A stretch of DNA of 64,000 nucleotides from Gammaproteobacteria bacterium (GCA_030831165.1 JAURLP010000006.1:1-64000), one strand, 5' to 3'; numbered from the stretch's first letter, positions 19,480 through 28,669 are shown. Translations and numbers: made by a program. The notes: generated from the letters alone by a model not told the origin.

Positions 19480-20313
19480 ATGCAAAGCAGCCATGAAAAA
19501 ATTACTGAATTACTAAAAGTGATGTCTTTACTCAGGGATAAAGAGCATGGCTGTGCCTGGGATCTCAAACAGAGCTTTAAGTCTATTGCTCCACATACTC
19601 TAGAAGAATGCTACGAAGTTATAGAGTGTATTGAGCAGGAAGACTTTCAGCATTTGCCAGAAGAATTGGGAGATCTATTATTTCAGGTTGTTTTTTATGC
19701 ACAAATGGCCAGTGAGGAAGATTTATTCAATTTTAATGATATCTGTGAAGTGATCACTAACAAGTTGCTTACCAGACACCCACATGTTTTTCCTGATGCC
19801 ACGATTGACAGTTTTGGGAAAAAAAACAGCATGAGCCCTGAGCAAGTTGAAGCAAACTGGGAAAAAATAAAGCAACAAGAAAGGCAAAAGCAAGATAGTG
19901 CAGGGCTACCCAGTCTGCTCGATGATATACCTCAAGCTTTACCAGCGTTGTTACGTGCTAAAAAGATACAAAGCAGAGCAGCTACAGGAGGCTTTGACTG
20001 GGAAGACCCAAAAAGCGTTCTAAAAAAAATTCAGGAAGAAATTGAAGAGCTAGAAGAGGCTATGCATGCTAAAGACCAACTCCACATTGAGGAGGAGTTC
20101 GGTGATTTGTTATTTAGCGTGGTAAATTTATCCAGGCACTTAAAACTCAATCCTGAATCAAGTTTACGTGCTGCAAATAGTAAGTTTAGCCAGCGTTTTA
20201 GACTAATCGAAAGTATGTTGCGGGAAAATAAACTGGAAATGAAAGACCTGGGTATTGATGAGCTAGAGTCCTATTGGGTACTGGCAAAGCAAAAATTGGC
20301 AAAGCAGCCTTAA
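19480..20313 (+). CDS. mazG: Nucleoside triphosphate pyrophosphohydrolase MazG
   Basis: About 277 residues from the ATG at 19480, preceded by a GGAAGAG ribosome-binding site; a TTG at 19456 would add eight residues. There are two MazG repeats: the first contains HTLEECYEVIECIE and EELGDLLFQVVFYAQ, the second EEIEELEEAM and EEEFGDLLFSVVNLSR, each with the metal-binding EExxE/ExxD pattern. It hydrolyses nucleoside triphosphates to monophosphates and influences ppGpp levels in E. coli. Confidence 0.94.
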   Translation: MQSSHEKITELLKVMSLLRDKEHGCAWDLKQSFKSIAPHTLEECYEVIECIEQEDFQHLPEELGDLLFQVVFYAQMASEEDLFNFNDICEVITNKLLTRHPHVFPDATIDSFGKKNSMSPEQVEANWEKIKQQERQKQDSAGLPSLLDDIPQALPALLRAKKIQSRAATGGFDWEDPKSVLKKIQEEIEELEEAMHAKDQLHIEEEFGDLLFSVVNLSRHLKLNPESSLRAANSKFSQRFRLIESMLRENKLEMKDLGIDELESYWVLAKQKLAKQP

Positions 20314-20368
20314 ACTTGTAGATAGCATAGCAAATGTGTAATGTGTTTAGCTTTATTTGGGGGTAGCA

Positions 20369-21016
20369 ATGAAAATTATTCTTTTAGGACCGCCTGGCGC
20401 AGGCAAAGGCACGCAGGCTCAATTTTTAATAGATACTTTTGCCATTCCGCAGATTTCAACAGGGGACATGCTGCGCGCTGCTGTTAAAGCTGGTACTGAG
20501 CTAGGCTTAAAAGTTAAATCAGTCATGGAAAGTGGTGGGCTGGTAACTGATGAGATTATTATTTCACTGGTTAAAGAAAGAATTACACAAGATGATTGTA
20601 CTAATGGCTTTCTTTTTGACGGCTTCCCCAGAACAATCCCCCAGGCTGAAGCCTTGATAGAAGCTGGGGTCGATATAGAGTATGTACTGGAAATCTATGT
20701 GCCTGATGAGGAAATTGTAAAACGTCTTAGCGGCAGACGAGTTCATCCCGCCTCAGGCCGCATATACCATATTGAGCACAATCCTCCGCAAACCCTCGGC
20801 ATTGATGATGTAACAGGTGAAGCATTAATCCAAAGGGAAGATGATAAAGAAGAAACCGTGAGAAAAAGACTTGAGGTTTATCATCAGCAAACCCTGCCTT
20901 TAGTTGATTTTTACCAGGCACTTGAAAAACAAAGCGCTACAGTTAAATTTGCGCAAATTAACGGGGTTGGCAATATTGACCAAATTAAGAAGCAGTTACT
21001 GGCAGTCTTGAGTTAG
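20369..21016 (+). CDS. adk: Adenylate kinase
   Basis: A 215-residue enzyme from ATG 20369, which has a GGGGGT ribosome-binding site; an in-frame TTG at 20357 is less likely. The P-loop [10 protein letters not shown] is at residues 7-16, [14 protein letters not shown] in the core, and the lid domain begins near [13 protein letters not shown]. The lid lacks zinc cysteines, as in E. coli. It interconverts ATP plus AMP and two ADP. Confidence 0.97.
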   Translation: MKIILLGPPGAGKGTQAQFLIDTFAIPQISTGDMLRAAVKAGTELGLKVKSVMESGGLVTDEIIISLVKERITQDDCTNGFLFDGFPRTIPQAEALIEAGVDIEYVLEIYVPDEEIVKRLSGRRVHPASGRIYHIEHNPPQTLGIDDVTGEALIQREDDKEETVRKRLEVYHQQTLPLVDFYQALEKQSATVKFAQINGVGNIDQIKKQLLAVLS

Positions 21017-21361
21017 AAATATTAAGTTAATTTTTGTTAATCCGTGCCTTGCTGATTTGTAATAAGTTACCAATTGCTTTTATTTTTTTATGGCTTATAT
21101 TTTCTGATAAAGTTTTATCGCTAATAATAAAGCCAAATCAGAGCGAAAATTAAAAAGCCTGAATTTTATTAATTTTAAAAATATAAAGTTTTAACTTAGT
21201 TTCCCCTTCTTTTCTTTGTTTTTTATAAAAAAATTACTCTGACGTTTTTTATGGAAAGGTTGTAAAAAACAAAAAAACTGTGATATGTTGCGCTCGAAAG
21301 CGATGCAATAACAATAAGTAAAAGTTACAGTAGTTAAATTTTATGTTTTAGGAGAAAAAAT
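21017..21361. other. AT-rich leader region without a gene
   Basis: These 345 bp lie between adk and the histone-like gene and are strongly AT-rich with many A and T runs. I see no credible ORF or structured RNA. A promoter for the downstream gene is proposed at 21260-21289. The run of A-tracts could favour DNA bending. Confidence 0.6.
21260..21289 (+). promoter_or_regulatory. Putative promoter of the histone-like gene
   Basis: TTGTAA (21260-21265) and TATGTT (21284-21289) are separated by 18 bp, with a TG upstream of the -10 box. Transcription would begin about 65 bp before the ATG, and TTTTAGGAG provides a strong ribosome-binding site. Only sequence similarity to sigma-70 boxes supports this. 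Confidence 0.45.
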
Positions 21362-22387
21362 ATGGCTACAGCACAAGCTAACCAAGCAGCACCTGTTGCT
21401 AAAAAACCTGCTAAACGAAAGACCGTTTCCGCTACCAGTAAAGCAAAATCTGCCTTAGGGAAAGCGCAACGTGAAGTTGCTAAACAGAGCAAAGCAATTA
21501 GTGCTGCTAAAAAGAAAGCTGCAGCCGCGAAAAGTAAAAAATCTGCAGCCACTGCAAAGGCGCAGCTTAGAAAGTTAACTACCAAGCTGGCTTCTGCTAG
21601 AGCCAAACAATTAAAAGCCAAACAGTCGATGCTAACGGCCGCCGCGATAGATGCCACTAAGGCTAAAGCCGCAGCACAAGCCAAAGCGGTTGCAGACTAC
21701 AAGAAAACACTAGAAAAGAAAGCTGCTTCAGAACTTAAGAAAAATCTTAAAAAAGCGGAAGCTTCCCTGAAAAAACAACATGCTAAAGCTATTGCCAAGA
21801 AAGTAGCTGCTAAACTTAAGAAAGAAGCAGCGAAAGTAAAAGCTGCTGAGAAGAAATTAGCTGCTAAAGCCAAAGTGGCAGCAAAAAAGTTAGCTTCAAA
21901 GGCCAAAGCAGCTGAGAAAAAAGCAGCTTCCAAAGCCAAAGCTAAAGCAAGGTTAGCCGCTAAAAAAGCTGCAGCCAAACTAAAAAAAGCAGTCTCAAAG
22001 AAAAAAGTATCAAAACGTAAAGCTTCTCTCAAAAAAGGACCTACAAAAATGAAAACCACTAAAAAAGCACCAGCAAAGAAAAAAGCAGCTAAAAAAGCAC
22101 CTGTGAAGAAAGTCGCGGCCAAAAAAGCCCCGGCTAAGAAAAAAGTAGCGGCTAAAAAAGCGCCTGCTAAGAAAGTTGCAGCTAAAAAAGCCCCGGCTAA
22201 GAAAAAAGTAGCGGCTAAAAAGGCGCCAGCTAAGAAAAAAGCCCCGGCTAAGAAAAAAGTAGCAGCTAAAAAAGCGCCAGCTAAGAAAAAAGCCCCAGCT
22301 AAGAAAAAAGCGCCTGCTAAGAAAAAAGTAGCTGCCAAAAAAGCACCGGCTAAGCGTAAAGCGGCTGCAAAAGCTAAAAAGAAATAA
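21362..22387 (+). CDS. Lys/Ala/Pro-rich histone-H1-like DNA-binding protein (AlgP-like)
   Basis: A 341-residue, extremely basic protein made almost entirely of Lys and Ala. Residues about 1-225 are Ala/Lys-rich and probably helical. From about 228 the tail becomes tandem AAKKAPAKKKV-type repeats, about ten units with variants, ending AKAKKK. This resembles AlgP (AlgR3) of Pseudomonas and other bacterial histone-H1-like proteins, which bind DNA non-specifically. The repeats also exist at DNA level (about 22060-22350), so length variation between strains is expected. It sits alone with its own promoter and terminator, between adk and tsaB. Confidence 0.85.
   Translation: MATAQANQAAPVAKKPAKRKTVSATSKAKSALGKAQREVAKQSKAISAAKKKAAAAKSKKSAATAKAQLRKLTTKLASARAKQLKAKQSMLTAAAIDATKAKAAAQAKAVADYKKTLEKKAASELKKNLKKAEASLKKQHAKAIAKKVAAKLKKEAAKVKAAEKKLAAKAKVAAKKLASKAKAAEKKAASKAKAKARLAAKKAAAKLKKAVSKKKVSKRKASLKKGPTKMKTTKKAPAKKKAAKKAPVKKVAAKKAPAKKKVAAKKAPAKKVAAKKAPAKKKVAAKKAPAKKKAPAKKKVAAKKAPAKKKAPAKKKAPAKKKVAAKKAPAKRKAAAKAKKK
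22060..22350 (+). repeat. Degenerate tandem repeats encoding KKAPAKKKVAA units
   Basis: The 3' part of the histone-like gene consists of imperfect repeats of about 15-33 bp built from GCTAAGAAAAAA and GCACCAGCT-like blocks. Units differ mostly at third positions, except for several near-identical copies around 22130-22290. Such tracts recombine easily. Confidence 0.8.
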
Positions 22388-22412
22388 TTAATTTTCTTAT
22401 AAAGTAAAAAAC

Positions 22413-22447
22413 AATCCCTCGCAGTTTCGACTCCGGGGGATTTTTTT
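22413..22447 (+). terminator. Rho-independent terminator after the histone-like gene
   Basis: A 9-bp stem (22413-22421 with 22434-22442, one G-T pair) encloses a 12-base loop and runs into seven T residues at 22441-22447. It lies 26 bp after the stop codon and just before tsaB. Confidence 0.88.
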
Positions 22448-22464
22448 ATCAATTTTTAAACAAT

Positions 22465-23133
22465 ATGCCTCTAATCCTAGCCCTAGATAGCTCAACTGAA
22501 GCCTGTTCATGTGCGCTTGCCATAGACGGTAAAATATTCGAAACATTTAAACTCCTGCCGAGGTTGCATACGCAGTACATACTGCCCATGATTCAAAATT
22601 TAATGGCAGAATATGAGTTTAATTATACTGACCTTGATGGTATAGCAGTTGGGGCAGGGCCTGGCTCATTTACTGGGCTCAGAATAGCTGCAGGTGTTGC
22701 GCAGGGAATAGCTTTTGGGGCTAGCGTACCCTTGATTCCAGTTTCAACACTCGCTGCCCTGGCTCAGCAAAGCTTAAAATTTGATACGCAGTATGTATTC
22801 ACTTGTCTCGACGCTCGGATTGATGAAGTTTATTGGGCTGTATATTCCACAGCTGATAATAAAGTCCAATTGGTAGGAGATGAACAACTTTGTAAACCTG
22901 AAATGATTAACATAGATCTTACGGGCTCTTGTTATGGAGTTGGTAATGGAATGGCTTTTATCGATCAGATGCCAGAACTGATGCAATCAGGTATTGGCTC
23001 TTTTGAAATTGACGTATACCCACATGCTGCAGCAATAGCAGAATTAGCTGTCGGGTACTTAGAACAGGGTATGGCTATCTCTCCTGAAGATTTTTCACCT
23101 ACCTATTTACGTAATGAAGTGACACAAAATTAA
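22465..23133 (+). CDS. tsaB: tRNA t6A synthesis protein TsaB
   Basis: A 222-residue ASKHA-fold protein. ILALDSSTEACSCAL begins the fold, and GAGPGSFTGLRIAAGVAQG (about 67-85) is the family signature. With TsaC, TsaD and TsaE it forms N6-threonylcarbamoyladenosine on ANN-decoding tRNAs. The C-terminus PTYLRNEVTQN is typical. Its ATG lies 18 bp after the terminator, so transcription probably reads through or starts from an overlapping promoter. Confidence 0.95.
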   Translation: MPLILALDSSTEACSCALAIDGKIFETFKLLPRLHTQYILPMIQNLMAEYEFNYTDLDGIAVGAGPGSFTGLRIAAGVAQGIAFGASVPLIPVSTLAALAQQSLKFDTQYVFTCLDARIDEVYWAVYSTADNKVQLVGDEQLCKPEMINIDLTGSCYGVGNGMAFIDQMPELMQSGIGSFEIDVYPHAAAIAELAVGYLEQGMAISPEDFSPTYLRNEVTQN

Positions 23134-23134
23134 T

Positions 23135-23938
23135 ATGGAAGGTTTCGATTTTATAAAAGCTTCCTGTCTGGCACTTATTCAGGGCTTAACAGAGTTTTTG
23201 CCTATCTCCAGTTCAGCACACTTGATTTTCCCTACCGCCCTGTTTGGTTGGGAAGACCAGGGGCTGGCTTTTGATGTGGCTGTTCATTTTGGAACCTTGT
23301 TAGCCGTCGTTCTCTATTTCAGGCAGGATATTTATGAAATATTAAGAGGATGGACCTTGCATGTCGTAAAAAGGCAAACTGGTGCTGAGGCACGCTTAGG
23401 CTGGATGATCATTTTAGCAACTTGCCCCCTGGTTATCGCAGGTTTTTTGTTGCAGGATATTGTTGATACTTATTTCCGTAGTACGGCAGTGATTGCCAGC
23501 ACAACGATTATTTTTGCGCTGTTATTATGGTTTGCAGATAAAAAAACTGAGGCTAATCTAAACCTGAATAGTCTTCATTGGTATGCTTTTCTGATGATAG
23601 GGCTGGCGCAAGTGCTGGCCCTGGTACCTGGGACATCACGTTCCGGCGTGACAATGACTGCGGGTTTATTTTGTAAGCTTAACCGTACAGATTCAGCCAA
23701 ATTATCTTTTTTATTATCAATACCGGCTATTACCGGAGCCGCTTTGTTGCTATTGATTGATCTACTGGGTGAGGCTTCTGTGAATTGGTTGGAACTAGCA
23801 TATGCACTGATTCTTTCAGCCGTAGTAGCTTACCTCTGTATTCATTATTTTCTAAAGCTAGTGACAAAAATAGGTTTTGTACCTTTTGTGGTTTACCGCC
23901 TTTTGCTAGGTGCTGTGTTGTTTATATTTTTTGTTTAA
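23135..23938 (+). CDS. uppP: Undecaprenyl-diphosphatase UppP/BacA
   Basis: A 267-residue integral membrane phosphatase with about seven to eight membrane segments. It regenerates undecaprenyl phosphate for peptidoglycan and other envelope polymers. Both signatures are present: GLTEFLPISSSAHLI (about 16-30) and PGTSRSGVTMTAGL (about 165-178). It starts one base after the tsaB stop, so the two are translationally linked. Confidence 0.96.
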   Translation: MEGFDFIKASCLALIQGLTEFLPISSSAHLIFPTALFGWEDQGLAFDVAVHFGTLLAVVLYFRQDIYEILRGWTLHVVKRQTGAEARLGWMIILATCPLVIAGFLLQDIVDTYFRSTAVIASTTIIFALLLWFADKKTEANLNLNSLHWYAFLMIGLAQVLALVPGTSRSGVTMTAGLFCKLNRTDSAKLSFLLSIPAITGAALLLLIDLLGEASVNWLELAYALILSAVVAYLCIHYFLKLVTKIGFVPFVVYRLLLGAVLFIFFV

Positions 23939-24038
23939 CAGCAATATCCATTTCATAAATAGCTGTTTAAGGTATGATTTGTTTATCTGCAAGTTATGAA
24001 TGGTTATTTACAGTAATCAAAGCTCAATTAGGTAGGGT

Positions 24039-25361
24039 ATGACAGTAGCTGAAAACACAGTAGTGGATGGTTGGCGAAAAAAAGTGCCGGAAAGTGTACG
24101 TCCCTACGTTGAAGCAGCACCACTTGCCGCCTTTTTTCTGGGAGTTTCATCAGCTTTTCCCTATGCCTTGATTGGAGCAACTCTAACTACACGTCTGGCT
24201 CAAGATGGCATTACCAAAAGTGCTGTCACGGCTTTTGCCTTAACTTTCCTGGCCTATAATTTTAAATTTCTGTGGGCTCCGATTGTAGACAATATGAAAT
24301 TACCCGGTATTAGCCGTTTTGGACAAAGACGTTCATGGCTTTGGGTAATCAGTTTGTTTGTAATCTGTGCCGTTATTTTTTTAGGCCTTGCCGATCCGGG
24401 GCAGGCCTTATTTACTGTAGCTATTGCAGCAATTACCCTGGGCATTGCTGGTGCGACTCTCGATATAATTATTGATGCCTATCGTATCGAGTTGTTAGAA
24501 CCTCACCAACTCGGAACCGGCTCTGGTATGAGTCAGTATGGTTGGCGAATCGGGGCATCTACAACAGGGGCTGTGGCGCTTATCCTTGCCAGCAGTTTTG
24601 GTTGGACTTTTGCCTATATTGCCTGCGCAGTTTTTGCTTTACCGGCCGTTTTAGTTAGCGTATTCATGGGCGAGCCAAAACGGCATCGTGAACCGGTTGC
24701 AACCAAGGGTATCGCACCTGCACTTATTGAATACTTCAGCCCGCTTGTTGAGTTTATTAAGCGACAAGGGGCCTGGCTGGTTCTGTTTTTTGTGTTGATA
24801 CACAAAATTGGAGATACACTTGCCAATCTTACCCTGCGTCTTTTGTTTGATGACTTGGGTTTCAGCAACGAAGAAATTGCCTTTTATGATGTTGGTTTTG
24901 GGTTTATAGCCTTTCTCGTGGGTATTTTTATAGGTGGCATAATGTATGTGCGAATGGGCTTAAAGCATGCAGTTCTGGTGAGTTTGATTTTGATGGCGGT
25001 TTCTAATTTTAGCTTTGCCGCATTGGCTTTAGTGGGGCACAGTAACATTGGGATGGCGGGCGCCGTTGGATTTGAGAATTTTGCCAGCGGTATTGGAGGG
25101 GTAACCGTAGTGGCTTATCTGTCGGCGCTCTGCAATTTACGCTTTACTGCGACACAGTATGCTTTGCTTTCTGCATTGGCCAGTATTGCTGGTAGATTTA
25201 TTACAGGGACTACCGCAGGTGGACTTATCGACTCATTGGGGTATGTGAATTTTTATTTACTCACGACACTTGTGGCTTTTCCTGGCGTTATACTATTTTG
25301 GTACATGATTCGTAAGGGTTTAGCAGATATCTCACTTGGAGATGCAGGAAAAAAAGATTAA
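24039..25361 (+). CDS. ampG: AmpG-like muropeptide permease (MFS)
   Basis: A 440-residue major-facilitator protein with about 12 membrane segments. FKFLWAPIVDNMKLPG and RFGQRRSWLW near residues 70-105 are the cytoplasmic-loop signature of AmpG transporters, which import GlcNAc-anhydroMurNAc peptides for wall recycling. The uppP neighbour also belongs to wall metabolism. Exact substrate is inferred from family resemblance; related AmpG-like permeases of unknown cargo exist. Confidence 0.75.
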   Translation: MTVAENTVVDGWRKKVPESVRPYVEAAPLAAFFLGVSSAFPYALIGATLTTRLAQDGITKSAVTAFALTFLAYNFKFLWAPIVDNMKLPGISRFGQRRSWLWVISLFVICAVIFLGLADPGQALFTVAIAAITLGIAGATLDIIIDAYRIELLEPHQLGTGSGMSQYGWRIGASTTGAVALILASSFGWTFAYIACAVFALPAVLVSVFMGEPKRHREPVATKGIAPALIEYFSPLVEFIKRQGAWLVLFFVLIHKIGDTLANLTLRLLFDDLGFSNEEIAFYDVGFGFIAFLVGIFIGGIMYVRMGLKHAVLVSLILMAVSNFSFAALALVGHSNIGMAGAVGFENFASGIGGVTVVAYLSALCNLRFTATQYALLSALASIAGRFITGTTAGGLIDSLGYVNFYLLTTLVAFPGVILFWYMIRKGLADISLGDAGKKD

Positions 25362-25454
25362 AAAGCTAGATTTCCGCCATAATTTATCCCTGCTAAAACA
25401 GGATTTCCTGATCTAATGGTTTCATCGATTTTTTATTTCGCATTGAGGTGAACC

Positions 25455-25607
25455 ATGACATTTAAAGAGAAAAAAATACCTAAACACTTAATTATTCAGG
25501 ATGAATATCAATATCAACAGCGTTCCAAGATAAACATGCTCAAGATAGTCATGTATTCGCTGCTGTTTTTTTGTTTGAGTTATGCTGTTGTCCTAATAAT
25601 TCCCTGA
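25455..25607 (+). CDS. 50-residue single-pass membrane protein, unknown
   Basis: A short ORF running from ATG to TGA. A GAGGTG ribosome-binding site lies at the proper distance before the ATG. The N-terminal half is charged and polar (MTFKEKKIPKHLII, then QDEYQYQQRSK); the second half is one hydrophobic segment (about 32-49) ending VLIIP. Topology is likely N-in. It sits between the ampG-like gene and the 4.5S RNA gene. I do not recognise a family. Support comes from the ribosome-binding site, coherent amphipathic design and an otherwise unexplained gap. Confidence 0.55.
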   Translation: MTFKEKKIPKHLIIQDEYQYQQRSKINMLKIVMYSLLFFCLSYAVVLIIP

Positions 25608-25750
25608 ATTCTTTTTTCCTTGAATTATTGACGTTACTTTGGGCTCTTTAAGCATCGCTGCTTGATTCCCCCACCTTAATTCCAGATAATGCTCAGTCTT
25701 GATTGATGGCAGAGATTTGGCGCATTAGCGCTTAAAATTTCAAGATTTAT

Positions 25751-25862
25751 GGTATCTCTTGTCGGTCCCCTCGCAATGCTCGGTTGTGAACCCCGTCAGG
25801 CCCGGAAGGGAGCAGCGGCAACAGCTTTTGTATGTGCCGGGGTGTGGCTGGCAGGAGGTACC
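25751..25862 (+). ncRNA. ffs: 4.5S signal recognition particle RNA
   Basis: The conserved SRP core is present: GTCAGGCCCGGAAGGGAGCA with the GGAA tetraloop near 25804-25807, then GTGCCGGGGTGTGGCTGGCA on the return strand. The ends pair as GGTATCTCTTG (25751-25761) with CAGGAGGTACC (25852-25862), which sets a small bacterial-type RNA of about 112 nt. It binds Ffh and targets membrane proteins. It lies just upstream of dnaX, a frequent position. Confidence 0.95.
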
Positions 25863-25909
25863 TCCATACATTAATAATAAATTAATAGTAATTTAAACAA
25901 ATCAGGCCA

Positions 25910-27697
25910 ATGTCCTATCAGGTTCTAGCAAGAAAGTGGCGCCCTCGCAGTTTTAAAGAAATGGCTGGGCAGGGGCATGTGCTGAAGACCTTGATAAATG
26001 CGCTTGATAATGATCGCTTGCATCATGCTTATTTATTTACCGGTACGCGTGGGGTTGGTAAAACCACAATTGCACGCATACTGGCGCGCTGCCTGAATTG
26101 TGAAGAAGGAGTAAGTTCTGAACCTTGTGGAAAGTGCAGCGCCTGCCTGGAGATAGAAGAAGGGCGCTTTATTGATTTAATCGAGGTTGACGCCGCTTCT
26201 CGAACTAAAGTCGAAGATACCCGCGAGTTACTGGATAATGTGCAATACGCACCCAGTAGAGGGCGCTATAAGGTCTATCTCATTGATGAAGTTCATATGT
26301 TATCAGGTCATAGCTTTAATGCTTTGCTGAAAACTCTCGAAGAACCACCCCCTCATGTAAAATTCCTTCTCGCCACGACTGATCCGCAAAAATTACCAGT
26401 GACCGTGTTATCGCGATGCTTGCAATTTAGCCTGAAAAATCTCAGTCCAGAAATGATCATGAATCATCTCAAATTCATACTGGATCAGGAGAAAATAGAG
26501 TTTGAAGAAGAAGCTCTTTGGCAAATAGGTCGTGCTGCCAAAGGCAGTGTAAGAGATGCTTTAACCTTGTTGGATCAGGCTATATCCTTTTGTAATGGCA
26601 AACTAACTGATGCAGAGATTAGCAACTTTCTCGGTACTATTGACCAGAATATATTGTATCAACTCGTAGACGCTTTAATTGCTGAAGATGCGCAGGCGAT
26701 ATTGTCATTAATCACTAAAGTGTCAGATCAGGCCCCAGATTTTGCATCAATACTTGAGGCTCTTTTATCCTATTTGCATCGCATAGCGGTCGCTCAGGTT
26801 GTGCCTGAGGGTCTGGATAATAGTCAAGGTGATAAAAAACAGATACTAGAGCATGCCGCAGCTATGCCCGCCGAGAATGTGCAGCTTTATTATCAAATGG
26901 CCTTAAAAGGTCGTGAAGATTTAGCGCTGGCAGTTGATGATCGTTCAGGTATTGAAATGACATTATTGCGCATGCTGGCCTTCACTCCACAGGGTGTTCC
27001 GAGCAAACCTGAAAGGGTTCTGGCTAAAACCAGTACTGCTGAATCAGTCTCAGCTAAAACCGCGGATTCAAGCAATGAAAAGGCTGGCACTGAAACCGAA
27101 GAAAAAACCGAAAAAAAAAAGAACCCAGAAACCATTGAGGTAAAAGCTCAAGCTGATCCAGTTAACATAACAAGTACTGATACAACTCGTACTGAACTCA
27201 ATAGAGATCAAGCAAAACCAGAAATAGCAAGTGATTCACCGGTTCAGCATTTACCCAAGCATGACTTAAGTGAAGAAAAACTGAGTTTGAGTACTTTAAA
27301 GCCTGAACAATGGATCCCATTATTTTACAATCTGAATCTTACTGGCATAACACGCAGTATTGCTGCTCACTGCCTGTTATTAGGGGTGAAGGGTAATATA
27401 ATTACTCTGGCACTGGATGCCAGCCATTCCAAAATATTAAATGAGGGACATCACGAGCAGATTGAGAGGGCAATGTCTGATTATTTTTCTACCCCGATCA
27501 GTCTTGAAATTTCTCAAGAAGAATTGGATTCTGAACTGGAAACGCCGGTTGCTTATCGACTGAGAAAGCAACAAGAAAGACAGCATAGGGCTGAAGAAGT
27601 TTTTAAAAATGACGATTATGTTAAATCCATAATGGAGCGTTTTGAAGGCAGTATTTTGCCAGACAGTATCGAACCACTTACACCAGAAGACTACTAA
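25910..27697 (+). CDS. dnaX: DNA polymerase III subunits tau and gamma
   Basis: A 595-residue clamp-loader ATPase. The P-loop GTRGVGKTT is near 45-53. The four zinc cysteines lie in CLNCEEGV...CGKCSAC, followed by LIDEVHMLS and the sensor motif TTDPQKLPVTVLSRC. Domain III continues to about 365. A low-complexity linker then leads to the tau-specific C-terminus that binds DnaB and the polymerase. The linker contains an A10 run that could generate the short gamma form of about 409 residues. The start ATG at 25910 matches homologues (MSYQVLARKWRP). Confidence 0.97.
   Translation: MSYQVLARKWRPRSFKEMAGQGHVLKTLINALDNDRLHHAYLFTGTRGVGKTTIARILARCLNCEEGVSSEPCGKCSACLEIEEGRFIDLIEVDAASRTKVEDTRELLDNVQYAPSRGRYKVYLIDEVHMLSGHSFNALLKTLEEPPPHVKFLLATTDPQKLPVTVLSRCLQFSLKNLSPEMIMNHLKFILDQEKIEFEEEALWQIGRAAKGSVRDALTLLDQAISFCNGKLTDAEISNFLGTIDQNILYQLVDALIAEDAQAILSLITKVSDQAPDFASILEALLSYLHRIAVAQVVPEGLDNSQGDKKQILEHAAAMPAENVQLYYQMALKGREDLALAVDDRSGIEMTLLRMLAFTPQGVPSKPERVLAKTSTAESVSAKTADSSNEKAGTETEEKTEKKKNPETIEVKAQADPVNITSTDTTRTELNRDQAKPEIASDSPVQHLPKHDLSEEKLSLSTLKPEQWIPLFYNLNLTGITRSIAAHCLLLGVKGNIITLALDASHSKILNEGHHEQIERAMSDYFSTPISLEISQEELDSELETPVAYRLRKQQERQHRAEEVFKNDDYVKSIMERFEGSILPDSIEPLTPEDY
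27111..27143 (+). promoter_or_regulatory. dnaX: Slippery A10 site for dnaX frameshifting
   Basis: Ten A residues (27111-27120) followed by G place the heptamer A AAA AAG at 27115-27121 in the zero frame. A -1 slip reaches TGA at 27136-27138 and a +1 (or one-A loss) shift reaches TAA at 27141-27143. Both give a protein of about 409-411 residues, equivalent to gamma. A 5-bp stem (27135-27139 with 27147-27151) lies downstream. The mechanism could be ribosomal, as in E. coli, or transcriptional, as in Thermus. Confidence 0.8.
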
Positions 27698-27721
27698 AAG
27701 ACTAAATTTAATGAGGTTTCA

Positions 27722-28042
27722 ATGACGGATATAGCTGGCCTGATGCAACAGGCAAAAAAAATGCAGGAACAAATGCAAAAAGCGCAGGAAGAACTTGCCA
27801 ACATGGAGTGCACTGGAGAAGCAGGAGCAGGTCTGGTAAAAGTCACTATGAATGGTAAGCATGAAGTAAAAAAAGTTGATATTGACCAAAGTTTATTTGA
27901 AGAAGACAAAGAAATCATTGAAGATCTGATCGCTGCTGCTATGAATGCGGCCGTTAAGAAAGTGGCTGAAAATAACCAGAACCAGCTATCAGGAATGACA
28001 GCAGGTTTAAATTTACCTGAAGGTTTTAAGCTTCCGTTCTAA
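27722..28042 (+). CDS. ybaB: YbaB/EbfC nucleoid-associated protein
   Basis: A 106-residue protein with the long N-terminal helix ([20 protein letters not shown]) and the [17 protein letters not shown] strand motif of YbaB/EbfC. It binds DNA as a dimer. The gene lies 24 bp after dnaX and 6 bp before recR, the conserved dnaX-ybaB-recR order. A GAGG ribosome-binding site precedes the ATG. Confidence 0.95.
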   Translation: MTDIAGLMQQAKKMQEQMQKAQEELANMECTGEAGAGLVKVTMNGKHEVKKVDIDQSLFEEDKEIIEDLIAAAMNAAVKKVAENNQNQLSGMTAGLNLPEGFKLPF

Positions 28043-28048
28043 TTATTC

Positions 28049-28669
28049 ATGAATTACAGCCCTTTAATTGATCAACTAATAAAAGCGTTTCAGCGTTTGC
28101 CAGGCGTTGGTCCAAAATCCGCTCAGCGTATGGTGCTACATTTTTTGGAGAAGGACCGTGATGGTGGCCGGCACCTTGCTAAAGCCCTGAATGCGGCTAT
28201 TGAAGGAGTGGGTCAATGTCAGCGTTGCAGGACCTTATCTGAAGATGCAATCTGTCATATCTGCAGTGATCCCAAACGAGACCAAAATTTACTTTGTGTT
28301 GTTGAAACGCCTGCGGATGTCTTCGCTGTTGAGCAATCCAGTTCTTTCAGGGGCTATTATTTTGTTTTGATGGGGCATTTGTCACCCATAGATGGTATTG
28401 GTCCGGATGAAATAGGTATCAGAGATTTGCTTAACTTAGTCAGGCAATCAGACATTAGTGAAGTAATTTTAGCCACGAATCCTACAGTAGAAGGTGAGGC
28501 AACAGCCTATTTCATTGCTGAGCAACTCAAAATCCCTGAATTAGATGTCCGCCCCCTAAAAGTCAGCCGAATTGCTCATGGTATTCCACTCGGTGGTGAG
28601 CTCGAATATATCGATGGTGGAACACTTCTACATTCCTTCACAGGAAGACAATTAATCAGTGATAATTAA
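28049..28669 (+). CDS. recR: Recombination protein RecR
   Basis: A 206-residue recombination mediator. The helix-hairpin-helix region ([12 protein letters not shown]) is near 17-28, the C4 zinc finger [16 protein letters not shown] near 57-72, and the Toprim domain contains [12 protein letters not shown] and [12 protein letters not shown]. It acts with RecO and RecF in gap repair. It overlaps nothing and follows ybaB closely. Confidence 0.96.
   Translation: MNYSPLIDQLIKAFQRLPGVGPKSAQRMVLHFLEKDRDGGRHLAKALNAAIEGVGQCQRCRTLSEDAICHICSDPKRDQNLLCVVETPADVFAVEQSSSFRGYYFVLMGHLSPIDGIGPDEIGIRDLLNLVRQSDISEVILATNPTVEGEATAYFIAEQLKIPELDVRPLKVSRIAHGIPLGGELEYIDGGTLLHSFTGRQLISDN

Noticed and set aside
21697-22452. 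Reverse 251-codon ORF over the histone-like gene
   Set aside because: The Phe/Ala/Leu-rich product is the mirror of AAR/GCN repeats on the other strand, and it runs through the terminator hairpin.
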